Source of the DNA: a virus | Virus record (IMG/VR): IMGVR_UViG_3300022743_000269 | Location: 1 to 22,784 of that record | Strand: one strand, 5' to 3' | Length of the DNA: 22,784 nucleotides | Shown: positions 21,877-22,784 of the stretch, in pieces | Layout: the number at the start of each line of letters is the position of its first letter | How positions within the stretch are numbered: the stretch's first letter is position 1 | Notes under the pieces: model-generated | Seen by the model: only the letters and a program-made list of their open reading frames with translations | Told to the model about the DNA's origin: nothing | The model's database searches: none | Made by a program: the position numbers and the translations under genes

Positions 21877-22784
21877 ATGGGATTTTTTAACTTCTTTGAC
21901 CGCTTCAGAGCTTCCACGAGCGATCGCTCACCCTGGGGGGACTTCTATTTCGAACCTGTTTCGGCTCGAAGCATCTCGGGCATGCGTGTCTCGGCCGATT
22001 CGGCCATGCGCCTGGCTGCGGTCTACGCTTGCGTGCGCATCCTCTCGGAGACCATGGCGTCGCTCCCTCTCGTGGTCTACCGGCCCCGCAAGGACGGCGG
22101 CAAGGACCGGGTGACGGACCACTGGCTCTACCAGTTGCTGGGCAAACGGCCCAACCGCTATCAGAACCCATTCGAGTGGCGCGAAATGCTGCAGGGGCAT
22201 CTGGCTCTGAGGGGGAACGCCTTCTGCCAGATCCTGGCCAATAGCCGGGGGGAGATCACCGAGCTGATCCCGATTCACCCTGACCGGGTGAGGATGGAGC
22301 TGCTGTCCTCGGGCGACTACAGATACCGCATCCGGGATCAGGCTGGCTCAGAGATCGTCCTTCCTCGTGGGGAAGTCTGGCATCTGAGGGGGCTGTCCTC
22401 GGATGGGCTGATTGGCTTTAGCCCCATTGAGCTCTCGCGAGAAAGCCTGGGTATGGCGCTGGCTGCGCAGGACTACGGGGCTCGGTTCTTCTCCAACGAT
22501 GCCAAACCCACAGGGGGCTGGATCGAGTTCCCGGGCACCTTCAAGGACCCGGAGGCTAAGCGGGTGTTTCGAGAGTCCTATCAGGCGGCGCAGTCTGGCT
22601 CGAACCGGGGCAAGGTCCTTGTGCTTGAGAACGGCATGAAGTTCCATGAGGTGGGCGTCACAAACAAGGACGCCCAGTTCCTGGAGCTGCGCAAGTTCCA
22701 AATAACAGACATTGCCCGTCTGTTCCGTGTGCCACCGCACATGATTGCTGATTTAGATCGGGCGACTTTCTCGAACATCGAGCA
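21877..22784 (+). CDS. Phage portal protein, HK97 family (truncated by window end)
   Basis: 302 codons from the ATG at 21877 to the end of the window. Recognisable blocks are AVYACVRILSETMASLPLVV, PNRYQNPFEWREMLQGHLAL then RGNAFCQIL, PRGEVWHLRGLSSDGLIGFS, GARFFSNDAKPTGGW and FQITDIARLFRVPPHMIADL. These are the HK97-type portal landmarks (the dodecameric ring at the capsid vertex). No clear ribosome binding site is present; coupling with terminase is likely. About 100 more residues should follow outside the window. Confidence 0.92.
   Translation, partial: MGFFNFFDRFRASTSDRSPWGDFYFEPVSARSISGMRVSADSAMRLAAVYACVRILSETMASLPLVVYRPRKDGGKDRVTDHWLYQLLGKRPNRYQNPFEWREMLQGHLALRGNAFCQILANSRGEITELIPIHPDRVRMELLSSGDYRYRIRDQAGSEIVLPRGEVWHLRGLSSDGLIGFSPIELSRESLGMALAAQDYGARFFSNDAKPTGGWIEFPGTFKDPEAKRVFRESYQAAQSGSNRGKVLVLENGMKFHEVGVTNKDAQFLELRKFQITDIARLFRVPPHMIADLDRATFSNIE

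Noticed and set aside
1-22784. CRISPR array, tRNA, rRNA or insertion sequence
   Set aside because: No regularly spaced repeat-spacer pattern, no tRNA cloverleaf or T-loop signature and no transposase motif was seen on either strand.

Overview
The window reads as the left half of an integrated tailed phage (siphovirus-type, HK97-like packaging) in a betaproteobacterium. GC-rich codon usage and phage families I associate with Burkholderiales (DUF6362, DUF6511, DUF3489, DUF6900, DUF6933, P27-type terminase) point to Comamonadaceae or relatives. The taxonomic call is inference from family recognition, not from a marker gene.

Layout. Bases 1-134 hold the first 44 codons of an AraC-type regulator on the minus strand, probably host DNA. 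Bases 135-890 are non-coding and locally AT-rich; a prophage/host junction could lie here. Bases 891-3488 (minus) encode a uracil-DNA-glycosylase-like fusion protein and a two-gene DUF4258/HTH module resembling a toxin-antitoxin pair. Bases 3602-6100 (minus) form a tightly coupled recombination operon: small orphan protein, DUF2924 protein, serine recombinase and a ParB-HTH-like accessory protein, each stop overlapping the next start as ATGA. Diverging from it at 6391-8601 (plus) is a two-gene cassette I do not recognise. Its apparent sigma70 promoter contains a CTG-N10-CAG site like a LexA (SOS) box. Bases 8621-10121 (minus) carry a PemK/MazF-like toxin, its putative antitoxin and a DUF2971 gene, with a clear promoter and a perfect inverted-repeat operator.

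From 10322 the plus strand is a phage early/replication operon: HTH proteins, a DUF669-like ssDNA-binding candidate, a DUF6511 protein, a 772-aa primase-helicase, small phage proteins, DUF6362, then a ParB-N/DNA methyltransferase and a DUF6933 protein. A minus-strand trio (DUF6900, DUF3489 and an orphan, 18035-19048) interrupts it. The packaging module follows: HNH endonuclease, a G-rich gap that may hold cos, P27 small terminase, large terminase, and a portal protein cut by the window end.

How it fits together. The recombinase operon would handle integration and excision. The primase-helicase and ssDNA-binding protein would replicate the element, the methyltransferase could protect its DNA, and HNH/TerS/TerL/portal would package it. 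The less ordinary parts are the accessory cassettes: the SOS-box orphan pair, the TA-DUF2971 operon, the UDG-like fusion, and several strong inverted repeats in otherwise compact operons.
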